Notes under the pieces: generated by a model
Seen by the model: the letters and a program-made list of their open reading frames with translations, nothing else
Databases searched by the model: none
Told to the model about the DNA's origin: nothing
Part shown: positions 39,704 through 60,561 of the stretch, piece after piece
Position numbering within the stretch: position 1 is the stretch's first letter
Layout: each line of letters opens with the position of its first letter
Translations under genes and position numbers: made by a program
Origin: Flaccisagitta enflata
Taxonomy: Eukaryota; Chaetognatha; Sagittoidea; Aphragmophora
Assembly: GCA_965153355.1 (NCBI GenBank)
Contig: OZ231128.1
Span: 2,046,001-2,110,000, forward strand
Direction: 5' to 3'
Length of the DNA stretch: 64,000 nucleotides

Positions 39704-41054
39704 AGCGGGAAAAATTGATAAAGCAAATAATATAAAAATGACAGACAGACAGACAAACCCATAGTCATGTACAGACCGAGGAACAGATATTGGTCAGACA
39801 CACACACAAACAAAAACCCGACGACGATCACAAAGACGAGACTCAAGAGCGAGCTCATCCTGATTGATCTACGATGGCCTCAGGCGTCAGATGATCCGAA
39901 ATGACGACCGAGCCGAGATCGAGAGAAGACGACCGCGAAAGGACCAACCGACAACCGAAGGCCGACGCCAAGATGATCGTCCCGACCACGGAAATCCCGA
40001 CATAATCACGCGATCACTTGAATGACTTGCTTTCATGCTTTCATGCCTCAATTTGCCCGTCTTTCCTGCGTTATCTCTCCATTGTCTACTTTTCAACGTG
40101 TCTTCCGCTGGTCAGGTTTCTGCTTCATTCCTATGATAAGGCCGAATAACATTGATATCAATGAATACTACTCGAACCCTAACAGGTTAATTTATATCTT
40201 TTTTTTAGATGCGTCCGTCTCTCTCTCTCTGTAACTATAAGAGGGACTGTCTGTCAGTACGTCCGTCCGTCGGTCGGTCGGTTCGTTCGTCGGTCTGTAT
40301 CTATGTTACACATCTGTGAAAATGACAGTTTTCGGCAGTTTCCAGGCGCGGGGATGTTATGTATCAAGTCAAACACTCATCAGGATGTTTTGAGACCTAT
40401 AGGTTACCTGCTTGTGTTTTTGTAGGTCCAACTAGGTCTTTGGCCTTATTGCTCCTTACCAAATATTCTAGAGACCATGCTGCCCCTGCCCTGCCGCACG
40501 CAGGCAGCTTAAGTAGCCGTCTATCCGGCCTTGTTAATTTTTTGACTGCACTGCCAAGTGCCAACTACAGTCACAGCCTGTTATAGCAGAACCTCCATAT
40601 TTTGCTCTATCAACTTGACCTTGAATGCCTAACGTGTCTGATCTTGCACATTCACGCTCTTCACCGTTCATCGGCGTCAGGACGATTCGAAGGAAGACGG
40701 TCTTAGTCTGGGATCACACAGACCGCCTGATGAGCGGTCGTAATTGCGACGTCTTTGATTCCTACTCAAGTCATGTCTTGTTCTCTCTCCCCCTTAGATT
40801 CCTTCTCATGAGCCCCTCTCTATCCCTCTTTAGTCTTGCCCCCTTTTTCGATGATCGCCGCTTAAAAGACATCCGCCCACTTTTTTTGCCGGCGATCGAC
40901 CACATCGCCGATTAATCCCCCCACATAATCCCCACATCACGACCACATCGCCGATTAATCCCCCCCCCCCACATCACGACCACATCCACGATTAATCCTA
41001 CCCCAGCATCATCCTCGATTTCTTTAATCCAACATGAGACCTGTGTGTCGCTTC

Positions 41055-41055
<1 letters not shown>
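39702..41055. other. Unique sequence with one hairpin-family copy
   Basis: Open frames of up to ~96 codons (40625-40915 on the plus strand) show no recognisable family. A CCACATCACGACCACATCG-type short repeat lies at 40920-41000. Confidence 0.45.
40231..40535 (-). mobile_element. Long hairpin-family element
   Basis: CTATAAGAGGGACTGTC at left, GTCCGTCGGTCGG repeats, a 120-bp unique insert, then TTATTGCTCCT, CTGCCCCTGCCC and AGCCGTCTATCCGGCCTTG at right. The tail hairpin is lost. Confidence 0.65.
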
Positions 41056-41086
<31 letters not shown>

Positions 41087-41146
41087 CTTCTTCTTCTTCT
41101 TCTTCTTCTTCTTCTTCTTCTTCTTCTTCTTCTTCTTCTTCTTCTT
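41056..41146 (+). repeat. CTT microsatellite
   Basis: Pure run of about 30 units. Confidence 0.98.
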
Positions 41147-41569
41147 CCCCTAATCATGACGGGTTACGGCGATTCATATATCAGATTATATTCTTATCTT
41201 CAGTGTCTGTCCGTCCGTCGGTTCATCGTCACACCCTCATATTCCACGCGAATAATGCAAAGTCATTGATCATCAGCTCGGACGAAATATCTTTTTAAGG
41301 CCGTTGGTCTACTAAAGAGACGCCATTGCCCTCCTTGAGCTTGGCAATAAGTTTAGGTTTATGATTTTTTTTATCTGTATCAAATGACAGATACGGACGG
41401 ACGCAGAAATATACAAGTTTACATCATGATTATGCGAGGTGTTCTTGGCCTAAATTAAGTCGAGTAAGTGACCGACCGACTGACCAAAAGAAAAAAAACC
41501 CAGATGTTTCATCATTTGCCTTCTTTCGGCTTGATTCCACACTAAGCCACTCAAACTATTACATGGTCT

Positions 41570-41782
41570 TTCAGAGAAAAAGAACTTCTTTATGAGGTAC
41601 ACATACATGTAATTGGACAAGAAATAGCCAGAATTTTCGACCAATTCAGCTTAGTCATAGATCATTGGCAAGAAGAACAATGAACAATGATCTATGACTA
41701 AGCTGAATTGGTCGAAAATTCTTGCTATTTCTTGTCCTATTACATGTATGTGTACCTCATAAAGAAGTTCTTTTTCTCTGAA
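41570..41782. mobile_element. Near-perfect 98-bp hairpin
   Basis: Arms 41570-41667 and 41685-41782 differ at about two positions, separated by 17 bases. No target duplication is visible. It is either a recent foldback element or an inverted duplication. Confidence 0.8.
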
Positions 41783-41959
41783 TGTTTATTCTCCATACAT
41801 ATGATGTCTCTCCGTCAACAAATTACATGGTCAATATTTTTCTCCTTTGCGACTATCTCAGTAAAGTGACCGACTGACCGACTGATCTTTGTCCGATTCT
41901 ACTTCCGATTCCGAGATTGATCTCTGCGGACCGCGAAGTTGACTTCTGACCGACCGATT

Positions 41960-42080
41960 GACCGACAGCAAAGTTGCCATTGACCGACGGCAAAGTTGGG
42001 ATTGACCGACAGCAAAGTTGGGATTGACCGACTGCAAAGTTGGGATTGACCGACGAAGTAAAGTTGCGATTGACGAGTCG
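41960..42080 (+). repeat. ~23-bp tandem repeat
   Basis: Five units of GCAAAGTTGGGATTGACCGA type. Confidence 0.8.
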
Positions 42081-42309
42081 GAAAGAGTCTCGACTCCGCC
42101 GCCGCAATCGAAAGAAATCGTCGACAATCGGCAAGAAATGAGCATTGATCAATTCCTTCTTCCGCTAATCCCATCAGATTCACTTCGAGAGAGGGAACTT
42201 CCAACTTGTTCCCATGGGTCATCATCTTGAGGTTCAATTCGCAGTCACCTTAGTATACATCAACATCCAGCTGTGCTCTCTTCATTGGTCCCACCCCCCA
42301 ATCGTACGC

Positions 42310-42805
<496 letters not shown>

Positions 42806-43174
42806 TATTTCATTCTTTCATTAATTCGTTCATCTATTCAATCAATCATTCATTTATCTATTCGTCCATTCATTCAATTTTTTCAAAAATTCAACCTTCC
42901 ACTCATGCATTCCCCGTCTTTTTTTTTCTTCGTCATTCGTTTGTTTTCCGCGTTGTTTTATTTTTTTTTATCTTATTTAGGAATACAATTTTACTACCTT
43001 GGAAAAAAGTATATATACACCCACAGTATATTATGATTTCCAAAACCGAATATCTACTTAATAAGTTAATCATTATACTGAGAGTGTCTGTGTTTTATTA
43101 ATAACATATAATCTTGTTTCATCCTTTTTGAGCAAATTTGGTGTTTTGGGAAAGTGTTTATAATTTTATTTGTC

Positions 43175-43520
43175 GTTTTCAAACGATCGAAGCTACCGGA
43201 ACCAGGTTGGACTCATCTTTTAGATTTTTTGATGTAGATTATTTTGCTTTTTTGAAAAAAAATATCTAGCTGCTCTGGAAGCAGAGATATCTTGTATAGA
43301 AAGTGTCCAAGGATTTTCATATTTTACTACCCTCAATATTATCCAGATCTATAAATTGAATGTTTTTACTCTTTTGCTTGTAGCTTCTAAACGGTTAAGG
43401 TTACAGAGACCAGATTAGACTCATTTTGAAGATTTTTTGATGAAGATTAATTTTTTTTTTTTAATCTATTTGACGTTTTTTGAAGCTGAGATATCCTTGG
43501 TAGAAGTTGTATATAAACTT
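43175..43520 (+). repeat. Diverged tandem duplication 3' of the FReD gene
   Basis: GGACTCATCTTTTAGATTTTTTGATGTAGATT-like sequence recurs ~215 bp later (GACTCATTTTGAAGATTTTT), each followed by AGCTG/GAAGCTGAGATATC. Confidence 0.6.
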
Positions 43521-43580
43521 ATTTCCTAGATAGTAGGTATCTCTGTCACAAAATGAGTTCAATGATTACTTAAAAGATTC

Positions 43581-51480
<7,900 letters not shown>

Positions 51481-51798
51481 CCTTTGCCTACTAGTTTTTT
51501 TGTTCGATTTCTGATTTACAAGTTGTAAAATCGTTGTTGTCTTGCCTCATGCGCATTGCGAGGCCGATTCGGTGTTAGGATTTAATAAAAAATGTATTTG
51601 AGTTTTGAAAGTTTTCCCCTCTCAGACAAAAATCTTGTCAGAAGCTAAGCACATCGATTATTCAGAACCAAAACAAGTTTTAAGATCCTAAAACCGGAAA
51701 ACAAATTGAACTACGGAATGACTGCATAATGAAGCAAAATTCTAATGCATTCTTCCAATGACTATGCTACGTCCAATTGCGCTTATGTAAGAGTAATC

Positions 51799-51930
51799 AG
51801 TCGCGTGTACGCGACTCTACACCCCGCTTTGTCCGTCCGTCCGTTGTCGGTTAGTCGGTTGGTCGGTTGGTCGGTCGGTCGGTCGGTCGGTCGGTCTGTC
51901 ACACTTTTACTTTTTTATCAATTTTTTTCC
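51799..51930 (-). mobile_element. Hairpin-family element lacking its head, upstream of FReD exon 1
   Basis: AGTCGCGTGTACGCGACTCT hairpin, ACCCCGCTTTGTCC, a GGTCGGTC run and CACTTTTACTTTTTT. It ends before the GAGGCC block. Confidence 0.75.
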
Positions 51931-52346
51931 CTTAAGTAATTTTAAGTCATTTTAGAGTATACAAAGTCATTCAAAGTCATTCTAACACCCAACTGCTAAG
52001 TGTCCGCGAATAAACACATTTTTTTCAGTGTAAATCTTATTTCATTGACTTGTATAAGGGTGAATACATAATTATAACTTATTTTCAAGAAAAAAAACTT
52101 GGAATAAGTACATTAACAACAAATACGATTGAAATGAATACACTAATAACGATTTAGTGACTGTAAAATTTCTGTTTTTCATCATCTTGACAACACTTTT
52201 TTTGAGGTTTTGAAAGTTTTTTCGGCATTCCGTCGCCTTTCTGCTGCAGAAAAGGACTGTCCACTCTCAACTCTAGCAATCAAGCAAGAAAACTTGCTTG
52301 CTACCGGCATTCAATTGTGCAAAAATATGGTTTGCCTTTATCCGAG

Positions 52347-52532
52347 TTTTTAGTCGCGTGCACGCGACTCTACAACCCGCTTTGTCCGTCGGTCGGTCGG
52401 TCGGTCACACTTTACTTTTTTTTATAATTTTATTTTTTTGACCTCACTGCTCCTGCCCAAATGATCTGGTGACCTAAAATATGGCCCCTGCCCACCCGCA
52501 CGCGACTTCGGTAGCCGTGTATCCAGCCTTGT
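52347..52532 (-). mobile_element. Hairpin-family element, full copy
   Basis: TTTTTAGTCGCGTGCACGCGA tail, GGTCGGTCGG core, GACCTCACTGCTCCTGCCC, GCCCCTGCCCACCCGCACG and head GTGTATCCAGCCTTGTT. All family blocks are present in order. Confidence 0.85.
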
Positions 52533-52761
52533 TCTGGTAAAAATTCATGATAAGGTGATGACGCATCTCATTTTTTATGCACTCCTTTTCCGGCAAGATG
52601 AACTTGGATGGCTCCACGCGTCTTTTACATAAAACTTGTACATACTAGCCAGTTTGTGTAAAAATTTCAAGTCACTGGCTCAATAACTTCTATGGTTTTG
52701 GCTTGTTGAAAGTTGGGACAATAATTGTTAAACAGGTGTTAAGTCATGCTGAGTCATTCTG

Positions 52762-53259
52762 TAAGTCTCGCACGCGACTTATACACAACGCAAGCTGTAG
52801 TACAAAAAAGTGACATTAATGCCCCGGGCAAAAGCCCTAATGTCCCCGGTAAAAAAAAGTTAGAGTTTGAATATGCCCGGTTCTATGCCCCGTTAAAAGT
52901 TAGTGATAAAAATGATTCAGGGACTAAATGGGGACTTAACAGGGCATATGCCCCATTTAGTTTAGTTTTGTTTAAAAAGAAATGCTTCGTCAAAAATCAG
53001 TAAACCATTTTTTCAATGGCTTTCTTCAGGGACTAAATGGGGACTTAACGGGGCATATGCCCCATTTAGTTTAGAAATAAAGAAAATAAGTTAGTCTAAT
53101 TAGAGGATTCCCCAGGGAATTCCCCCAGGTTCAAACTCTGACATTTTTAGACTATGCCCAGTTCACTTATGAATAATTGTAACGGGGGAATTCCCAGGGA
53201 ATTCCCCGGGGCATTAATGTCACTACAGATTGCGCTGTGTTATAGGTGTTGGCCTTGTT
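52762..53259 (-). mobile_element. Hairpin-family variant carrying an inverted-repeat insert
   Basis: Outer ends TCGCACGCGACTTATA and GTGTTGGCCTTGTT. Inside is an inverted pair around TGACATTAATGCCCCGG (~52813 and ~53220) and a 47-bp direct repeat (starts CAGGGACTAAATGGGG) at ~52917 and ~53028 holding the palindrome GGGCATATGCCC. Confidence 0.6.
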
Positions 53260-54167
53260 TTCTTTTTAAATCAAATATTTCTTTTTCAGTTGAATTTTTG
53301 GATTACTCAGTTTAAAGGCAGTAAAGCTTATATCAAATGATCTGAAGCTATCTGCAATATTTGCTGCCTCATACCAATTTTGGGGAAAGGAACCGTTTGA
53401 ATTTTGATTTTAATTTGAGCCCCAATGTTCTTGTAAACAAGGTTCTTACTCAAACTTGCTTTTTAGACCGTTAAGGCAAATTTTCTCTAGTACTGATTGT
53501 TTAAAAGGTTATTATCTCTTTTAGATCATATCCAGATTTTTGTTATAGGTTATTGTTTTATCAATGGAACATTTATATCTCCATCTGGTAGTATCACGCT
53601 AATAAATGGTTGTTTTGTAACTCAACAGTCATTTTGTTATCAAAACTTGCGCTCAATAATTGATGTTACAAACCATTGAAAGAATCAATCCTTCACCATT
53701 GCAATTTATCTCAATTATTTTACTAATAGTGATGAGAGCCTCAAAACAGTTTGCAAGGCGAAGAGACGTCCTATAGATGCGTCCTCTTTAGATGCAAAAT
53801 AGTAAGGAAAAGAGTTCAGTTTTGCCAACCAACCAAAAGAAAAGGGTTACCTGGTGCGTTGCGGAAGGGAGCAGGGGGTGGGAGAAGGGCTATTTACTGC
53901 TGAACTTTGACACATTTATATGTACTTGTGTATTGGAATCGAATCCACGGTTTTTGGACTGAAGTCAACTTAGTCGCTGATTGTTCACTCAATTTGTAGT
54001 AAGGTCATTTTTCTAAGGATGAAACGTAGCCCTGATGGTTGAGTGTAGACTGATAGTGGTAAGGACTTATATTGAGTTGATGTGCATTTGAGCATGAATG
54101 AGAATGAGGCAAGAATGAGGTAAGGAGGCAAAAAAAGTATAAAATTCTTTCATGTGCATCGTCCTTT
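53260..54167. other. AT-rich unique sequence, nothing seen
   Basis: No frame, repeat or motif recognised. Confidence 0.5.
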
Positions 54168-54242
54168 TTCTATAAGAGGTCATAGCTGTCTGTTGGTTGG
54201 TCGGTCTGTCTGTTGGTCTGACACGCACATGTTAAAACCATG
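54168..54242 (-). mobile_element. Hairpin-family fragment (TATAAGAGG subfamily)
   Basis: CTATAAGAGGTCATAGCTG, then GGTTGGTCGGTCTGTC repeats and GACACGC. Neither head nor hairpin is present. Confidence 0.45.
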
Positions 54243-54330
54243 CCACGCACAACTGGCAGTTCTGACATCTTTCATTCTGTCTTTCACCTCTCTTCCCTCC
54301 ACACATTCTTTTTCAATTTCGTTGTCATTC

Positions 54331-54450
54331 ATTCTCTCATTCATTCATTCATTCATTCATTCATTCATTCATTCATTCATTCATTCATTCATTCACTCAT
54401 TCATTCATTCATTCATTCATTCATTCATTCATTCATTCATTCATTCAATC
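54331..54450 (+). repeat. ATTC microsatellite
   Basis: ATTC run with a single ACTC change. Confidence 0.97.
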
Positions 54451-55578
54451 AGTTATTCATTCATTCCGTCAGTCAGTCATTCACTTATTCTTAATCATCG
54501 AGGCCATAATGTGAACTTGTTTCAGTTGCGCCACCATCAAAATGTTTTAGATTCTGTCAGTGCGAACGGAAATCGTAAAAAAGAGAAAGAAAAAAAAATC
54601 TGACCTCAAATATCATCTTTAATTCAATTTAGACTGTGGTATGCGACATTCATAGACTTCAGTTTAAACAACGTGAACCGACTGAGGCAACAAGATTCTC
54701 ATTCAAATACGTCATGTGGTGAGCGTGAATGCATAAAGAACAAGAACATGAACAAGAACATATAGAGGAACAAATTGGTGAATTTTTGGGCAGCGGCCCC
54801 AAAGGGGACAAAGTCCTGTAGAACACAGGGGACTTTTGTTCGTCTGTTTGTCCATTCATCCGTTTGTTTGTTTGTTTGTTTGGTCATCCCCCCCTCATCA
54901 GGCCCCTCAGGCCTTGAATCCAGCCTCTCAGGCCCTGAATCCAGCCTCTCAGGCCTTGAATCCTCAAATCTGGCCTCAAATCTGGTCTCTCAGGCCTAAA
55001 AACCTGGCCTCTCAGGCCTCAAATCCAAATTCTCAGGTCTCAAACCTGGCCTCTCATACCTCAAATTAGGCCTCCCATGCCTCAAATCAGCCATCTAAAC
55101 CTCAATTTATTGCTCTCAGGCTTCAAATCAGTCTTCTGGCCTTTCAAGCCTTAATCCAGCTCCCTCAAGCCTCAAGTCAGCCTTCTCAAGCTTCCAATTG
55201 ACATTCTCAGGCCTTATATCAGCTTTCTTAAAACTCAGTTTAGGCTCTTGAAGGCCTTCAGTCAGCCCTCTATAGCATCTCATCCACCTCTTCAGGTAGG
55301 ACAAACAAAAGTCCCCCTGTGTTCTTCAGGATTTCGCCCTCTCACTCCAACTCACAATCACTCAAAGCAGGGCAATGGGTATTGCTGACCACATATTGCC
55401 CTTGGGCGACCTGTTTCAAAATGACACAGAACTTTTTGGGCCTTTTTGGGCAGGGCCCCCAAAGGGAACGAAGTCCTGTAGAACACAGGGGGACTTTCGT
55501 TCATTCGTCCCTTGGTTCATTAGTCTGTCCGTCCGTTCATCCCCCCTTCTCAGGGCTTCATATCTGGCCTCTCAGGCC

Positions 55579-55896
55579 CAAGCCCGGGCGATTTTGCATT
55601 TTCTTTAACAATACAATACACGATACAATTTTTCCAAGTATTGGGCCAATACAATACATTACCAATACAATACAATATCTTATAGAATTGTACCCAATAT
55701 GTAACAATATTTTAATTTACTTGAAAAATCTTTGTTGAATCTTAGTTGAAGCTTTAACTCATTTTTTATATGCTTGATCAAAAAAGAATTTTTGAATATT
55801 TTTCTTAACTTTCATATATCAATCTTTTTTTTCATATACATTTTATATTTGCTTCTTTCGGTAAGTCTCTTTGTCTGTGTTTGTCTCTCTCTCTCT

Positions 55897-55983
<87 letters not shown>

Positions 55984-56657
55984 CCTTGAGTGTACTGACC
56001 CAGGATTAGATCTTAGACTTAGAGAAAATCAATCTTTCCTTCTCCTCATTCTCTTCATCTTCCAGACCTCATCCTCTTTTTCTGCATTTCCTAAAAAATC
56101 GATCTCCCCTGATCCTCCTCATCCACCTAACCTTATTCTCTTCTTCCCTACTTTTATTTTTCACCAGTTTGTTTGACCTTCCTAAGAAAAAAAAAAAATT
56201 ATTGTACTGTATTGGGAAAATAACAATACCCATTAGCCCACTAAGAAAACACACTTTTTCATAGAAAAGTTCTCTATCAAAGAGATATGACTCAAAATCA
56301 TAAAACTAGATGGTCCATGACAAAAATTTGGCCATGGGTCTTCTATAAAGTGTGCCTGCCACATACCCCATTTCCCATTATAAAAGATAGGAGGCTCTGC
56401 AGACCAAAATCCTCCTGTACATTTCCTATGGGATATGGGGGTGGTGGCGGGCACACTTTAGAGAAGCCACAAGGTCAAATTTTTGTGTTGGACCATCTAT
56501 ATACATGATTTTGAGCCAGATTCCTTGGATAGAGAGCCTCGCCATGAAAAAGCGTTTTTTTATAGTGGGCTAATACCCATAGTAAGTATTGGGTAAACCC
56601 AATACTTACAAGTATTGTAAATACAATACAATACCCAATACGAATCGCCCGGCCTTG
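55579..56657. mobile_element. hAT-like element inside the CTCAGGCC array
   Basis: Ends CAAGCCCGGGCGATT and AATCGCCCGGCCTTG, flanked by CTCAGGCC on both sides (55571-55578, 56658-56665). The flank is also the array unit, so the 8-bp duplication is suggestive only. The interior is rich in AATAC motifs, has a CT run (55885-55981) and a nested foldback. Confidence 0.65.
56233..56573. mobile_element. Foldback element nested in the hAT-like element
   Basis: Perfect 11-bp ends TTAGCCCACTA / TAGTGGGCTAA, extending into ~165-bp diverged arms, flanked by TACCCA at 56227-56232 and 56574-56579. Confidence 0.75.
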
Positions 56658-58902
56658 CTCAGGCCTCAAATCTGGCCTCTCAGGCCTCAAATTTGACCTG
56701 TCAGGCCTCAAATATGGCCTGTCAGGCCTCAAATATGGCCTCTCAGGCCACAAATCCGGCCTCTCAGGCCTCAAATCCGACCTCTTAGGCCTCAAATCCA
56801 ACCTCTCAGGCCTCAAACCTGGCCTCTCAGGCCACAAATCCAAATTCTCTGGCCTCAAACCAGGCCTCTCAGGCTTCAGATTAGGCCTCTCAGGCCTCAA
56901 ATTAGGCCTCTCAGGCCTCAAATTAGGCCTCTCAGGCCGCAAATCAGCTATCTAAGCCTCAACTTATTGCTTTCAGGCTTCAAATCAGTCCTCAGACCTG
57001 TCAAGCATTAATTCATCTCTCTCAAGCCTCAAGTCAGCCCTCTCAAGCTTCAGATTGGCATTCTCAGGCCTTCTTAGACCTCAGTTTAGGCTCTTGAAGG
57101 CCTCTATAGCATCTCATCCACTTCTTCAGGCAAGACAAACAAAAGTCCCCCTGTGTTCTACAGGACTTCATCCCCTTCTGGGCCGCTGCCCTGCTTCCCC
57201 TCACTCCAATTCACAATCACTCAAAGCAGGGTAACGGGTATCGCTGACCACATATTGCCCTTGGGCCACCTGTTCAGGCCCAAAATCTGCCCTCCCACGC
57301 CTGATATGGACCCTCTTTGGCCTGAAATCCACCCTCTCTGGCTTGCAATCCATTCTCACAGGGCAGAAATCTGCCTTTTAGGCAGCGGCCCCAAAGGGGA
57401 CGAAGTCCTGTAGAACACTGGGGGACTTTCGTTCGTCCGTTTGTCCGTTCGTTCGTCCGTTCGTCCGTTAGTCCCCCCCCCTTCATCAGACCCCTCAGGC
57501 CTCAAATCTGGTTTCTCAGGCCCCAAATCCAGCCTCTCAGGTCTCAAATCCAGCCTCCCAGGCCTCAAATCTGGCCTCTCAGGCCTCAAATCCGGCCTCT
57601 CAGGCCTCAAATCTGGCCTCTCAGGCCTCAAATCTGGCTTCTCAGGCCTCAAATCCAAATTCTCAGGCCTCAAACCTGGACTCTCATGCCTCAAATTAGG
57701 CCTCTCAGGCCTCAAATCAGCCATCTAAACCTCAATTTATTGCTCCCAGGCTTCAAATCAGTCCTCTGGCCTTTCAAGCTTTAATCCAGCTCTCTCAAGC
57801 CTCAAGTCAGCCCTCTCAAGCTTCAAATTGGCATTCTCAGGCCTTATATCAGCCTTCTTAGACCTCAGTTTAGGCTCTTGAATGCCTTCAGTCAGCCCTC
57901 TATAGCATCTCATCCACTTCTTCAGGTAGGACGAACAAAAGTCCCCCTGTGTTCTACAGGACTTTGTCCCCTTCGGGGCCGCTGCCCTGCTTCCCCTCAC
58001 TCCAATTCACAATCACTCAAAGCAGGGCAACGGGTTTTGCTGACCACATATTGCCCTTGGGCGACCTGTTCAGACCTGAAATCTGCCTTTCATACCTGAA
58101 ATCTGTTTTTTCATCCCCAGGTCCCAAATAAGCCCTTTCAGGCTTCAAATTTGCCCTTAAAGGCCTCAAGTCCGGCTTCTCTGCTATCAATTGAGCCCAC
58201 AGACCTCAAATCTGCAATGGGTATCGCTGACCACATATTGCCCTTGGGCGACCTGTTGAGGCGGTGTTTTCTTAAAAGATTAAACTCTAAGGATAGTTGT
58301 GAAGGGTCCGGATTAAACACCATTAAGAGCTCTTAGGCATATGGGGAACTTTCTCCTCCTCCATCCGTCCATCCCTCCATCCGTCCATCCGTACCCCCCC
58401 CAACTCAAATCCTCACCTCAAGGCCCAAATCCCCACCTTGAGTCCCAAATCCCAGCCTCCAGGGCAAAATCTCAGCCTTGAGGTCCAAATCTCAGCCTTG
58501 AGGCCTAAATCTCAGTCTTGAGGCTCAAATCCCACCCAGCCTTAAGGCCCAATTCCCAGGCCTGTGGCCCAAATCCTAGCCTCAAGGCCCCCATCCCAGT
58601 CTTGAGGTCCATATCCCAGCCTTGAGGCCCAAATCCCATGCTCGAGGCCCAAATCAAGCGTTGATGCCCAAATTCCCCATATGTGTAAAAGCATAGGTCA
58701 TCAAACCTTTTGGGGCCACTGCCATGCTCCCTCCTCAACTTCAAGCACAAGCTACATAAGGCGGGCATGGGTACCGCTGACCATCTAACACTTTTGCGAC
58801 TATTTTAGATGGTTTTAGTGGTAATGTTGTCCAACTGTCATGAAGAATTTTGAAATCCATTCCTGATTTTTAACTATGCTAAGAGGCGGGAAACTTGCGT
58901 AT

Positions 58903-59155
<253 letters not shown>

Positions 59156-59156
59156 A

Positions 59157-59401
59157 CAAGGCCGGACACACGGCCAATCCGTAGTCGCTGCTGGTGGGCA
59201 GGGGCAGTAATATGAGTGGGCAGGGGCAGTATGAGTGGGCGGGGGCTGTATTGACGCCAGGCAGGAGCTGTGATGGTCAGAAATCCGTTTTTCAGTCGAT
59301 TTTGCGTCATCAAAATTTTCGCGTTACGGACGGACAGACAGACATTCAGACAGACCAAGGGACACACCCTCTTATAGAGTCGCTTAGGCAGCGACTAAAA
59401 A
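59157..59401 (+). mobile_element. Hairpin-family element inserted in another repeat
   Basis: AGTCGCTGC at 59183-59191 is the exact reverse complement of GCAGCGACT at 59388-59396. It carries three GTGGGCAGGGGC-type units and the CTTATAGAG marker. It cuts the GA/CA-carrying repeat at 58900-59155. Confidence 0.87.
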
Positions 59402-60165
59402 GATGCGAGAGAGAGTCTTTCGATCATAATCTTTTAAATTTTAGATGATTAAGACTTTAAAACAGTGGACGTTGTTTTCTTCAGAGACTTCATAAATTTT
59501 GTCATACTGAAATCAAATTCTTAATCGTGATCTTCGACCGTAGATTTTTCTCACGGATAGCCATCGAGTATTGCTAATACTTCTACGAATCTGCGTCTCT
59601 GGTTAGTAAGTTGGCGATTGTCCGTCCATTACTGTCTCTCCTTTTCGTCATTGGACACTGTCATGAAAATGTGCCGCAAAACATGATTTTCTGAATGATT
59701 GACAGTTATGGGTTAACATGTAACAGGTTACTTTAAAAAACGTAGCTATTTCCTATGGAGATTTTAAGGGAATACTACCTTGGAAATAACTTGAGCCAAT
59801 TATTCAAGCAAGCTTATCTACCAAGAACATTCAAGTATGCATAATTATACAGCTTAGTTGGGAAAAATGCTATTAGCAAGTTCAATAGCAACATGTAAAA
59901 GATTTTTTTGGGTTAGTTTCAGAGTTTCATCTTCTCTTTATTTTCATGAAAATGAATGGAAGATAAGACTATTTAGATGTGAAATGTGATAAACTTTTTT
60001 CCAAGGTTTTTCAAACGTTATCGTTTTCGGTTATCGGTTATCGGTTGACGACAGTAACGTTTTAATGTTTGGATTTCGTCCCATAGAGCTTTTTTTATTT
60101 GCTACACGTTTCCCCCAATTTTTTGTCCCTTATCTATCCCGTGACTACTAGAAGAAAACAACGCT
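59402..60165 (+). promoter_or_regulatory. Upstream region of the XKR-like gene
   Basis: Unique AT-rich sequence. No clear TATA box or initiator; a small TTATCGGTTATCGGTTGACG repeat lies at ~60030. It should hold the promoter or 5' UTR only by position. Confidence 0.3.
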
Positions 60166-60493
60166 ATGGCCGACTCAAGAAGTGTTGAGAGTGAAAGAGT
60201 TGAAAGTGGCACTCTCTTGAATGGAGACCATATCGCTATTATCGATTTTGCCATCTCAATTAACGACGAGGAGGGGATCCGCGTCGTCCAAGGCAATGAC
60301 AACAATGTCAACAACGACATAGATGTGGCTGCGGATGCAAATGTGGCTGCGGATGCAGATGCGGCCGCGGAGGGGGACGCGGATGAGGACACGGACGCGG
60401 ATGAAAACGCAGAAGTTGAAACTGAAGCAGACGCCCATATCGAGTCCCCACTGGTCGTCAGCTTTAACCACAACGACAACAACGACAACGACA

Positions 60494-60561
<68 letters not shown>

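Larger units (their letters stand above)
54785..58800. repeat. Array of inverted-repeat-bounded units with CTCAGGCCTCAAATC core
   Basis: A ~58-bp sequence (starting GGGCAGCGGCCCCAAAGGGG, AAGTCCTGTAGAACACAGG) occurs forward at ~54786, 55444 and 57380 and inverted at ~57125 and 57930 (partial at 55300). Between forward and inverted copies lie GTTCGTCC repeats and ~20-bp units of CTCAGGCCTCAAATC type. Units are joined by a spacer containing CTGACCACATATTGCCC. From 58380 the core shifts to a related AGGCCCAAATCCCAGCCTTG repeat. Confidence 0.85.

Noticed and set aside
40625-40915. 96-codon plus-strand frame
   Set aside because: No recognisable motif, no paired splice sites and ordinary base use; it may be chance.
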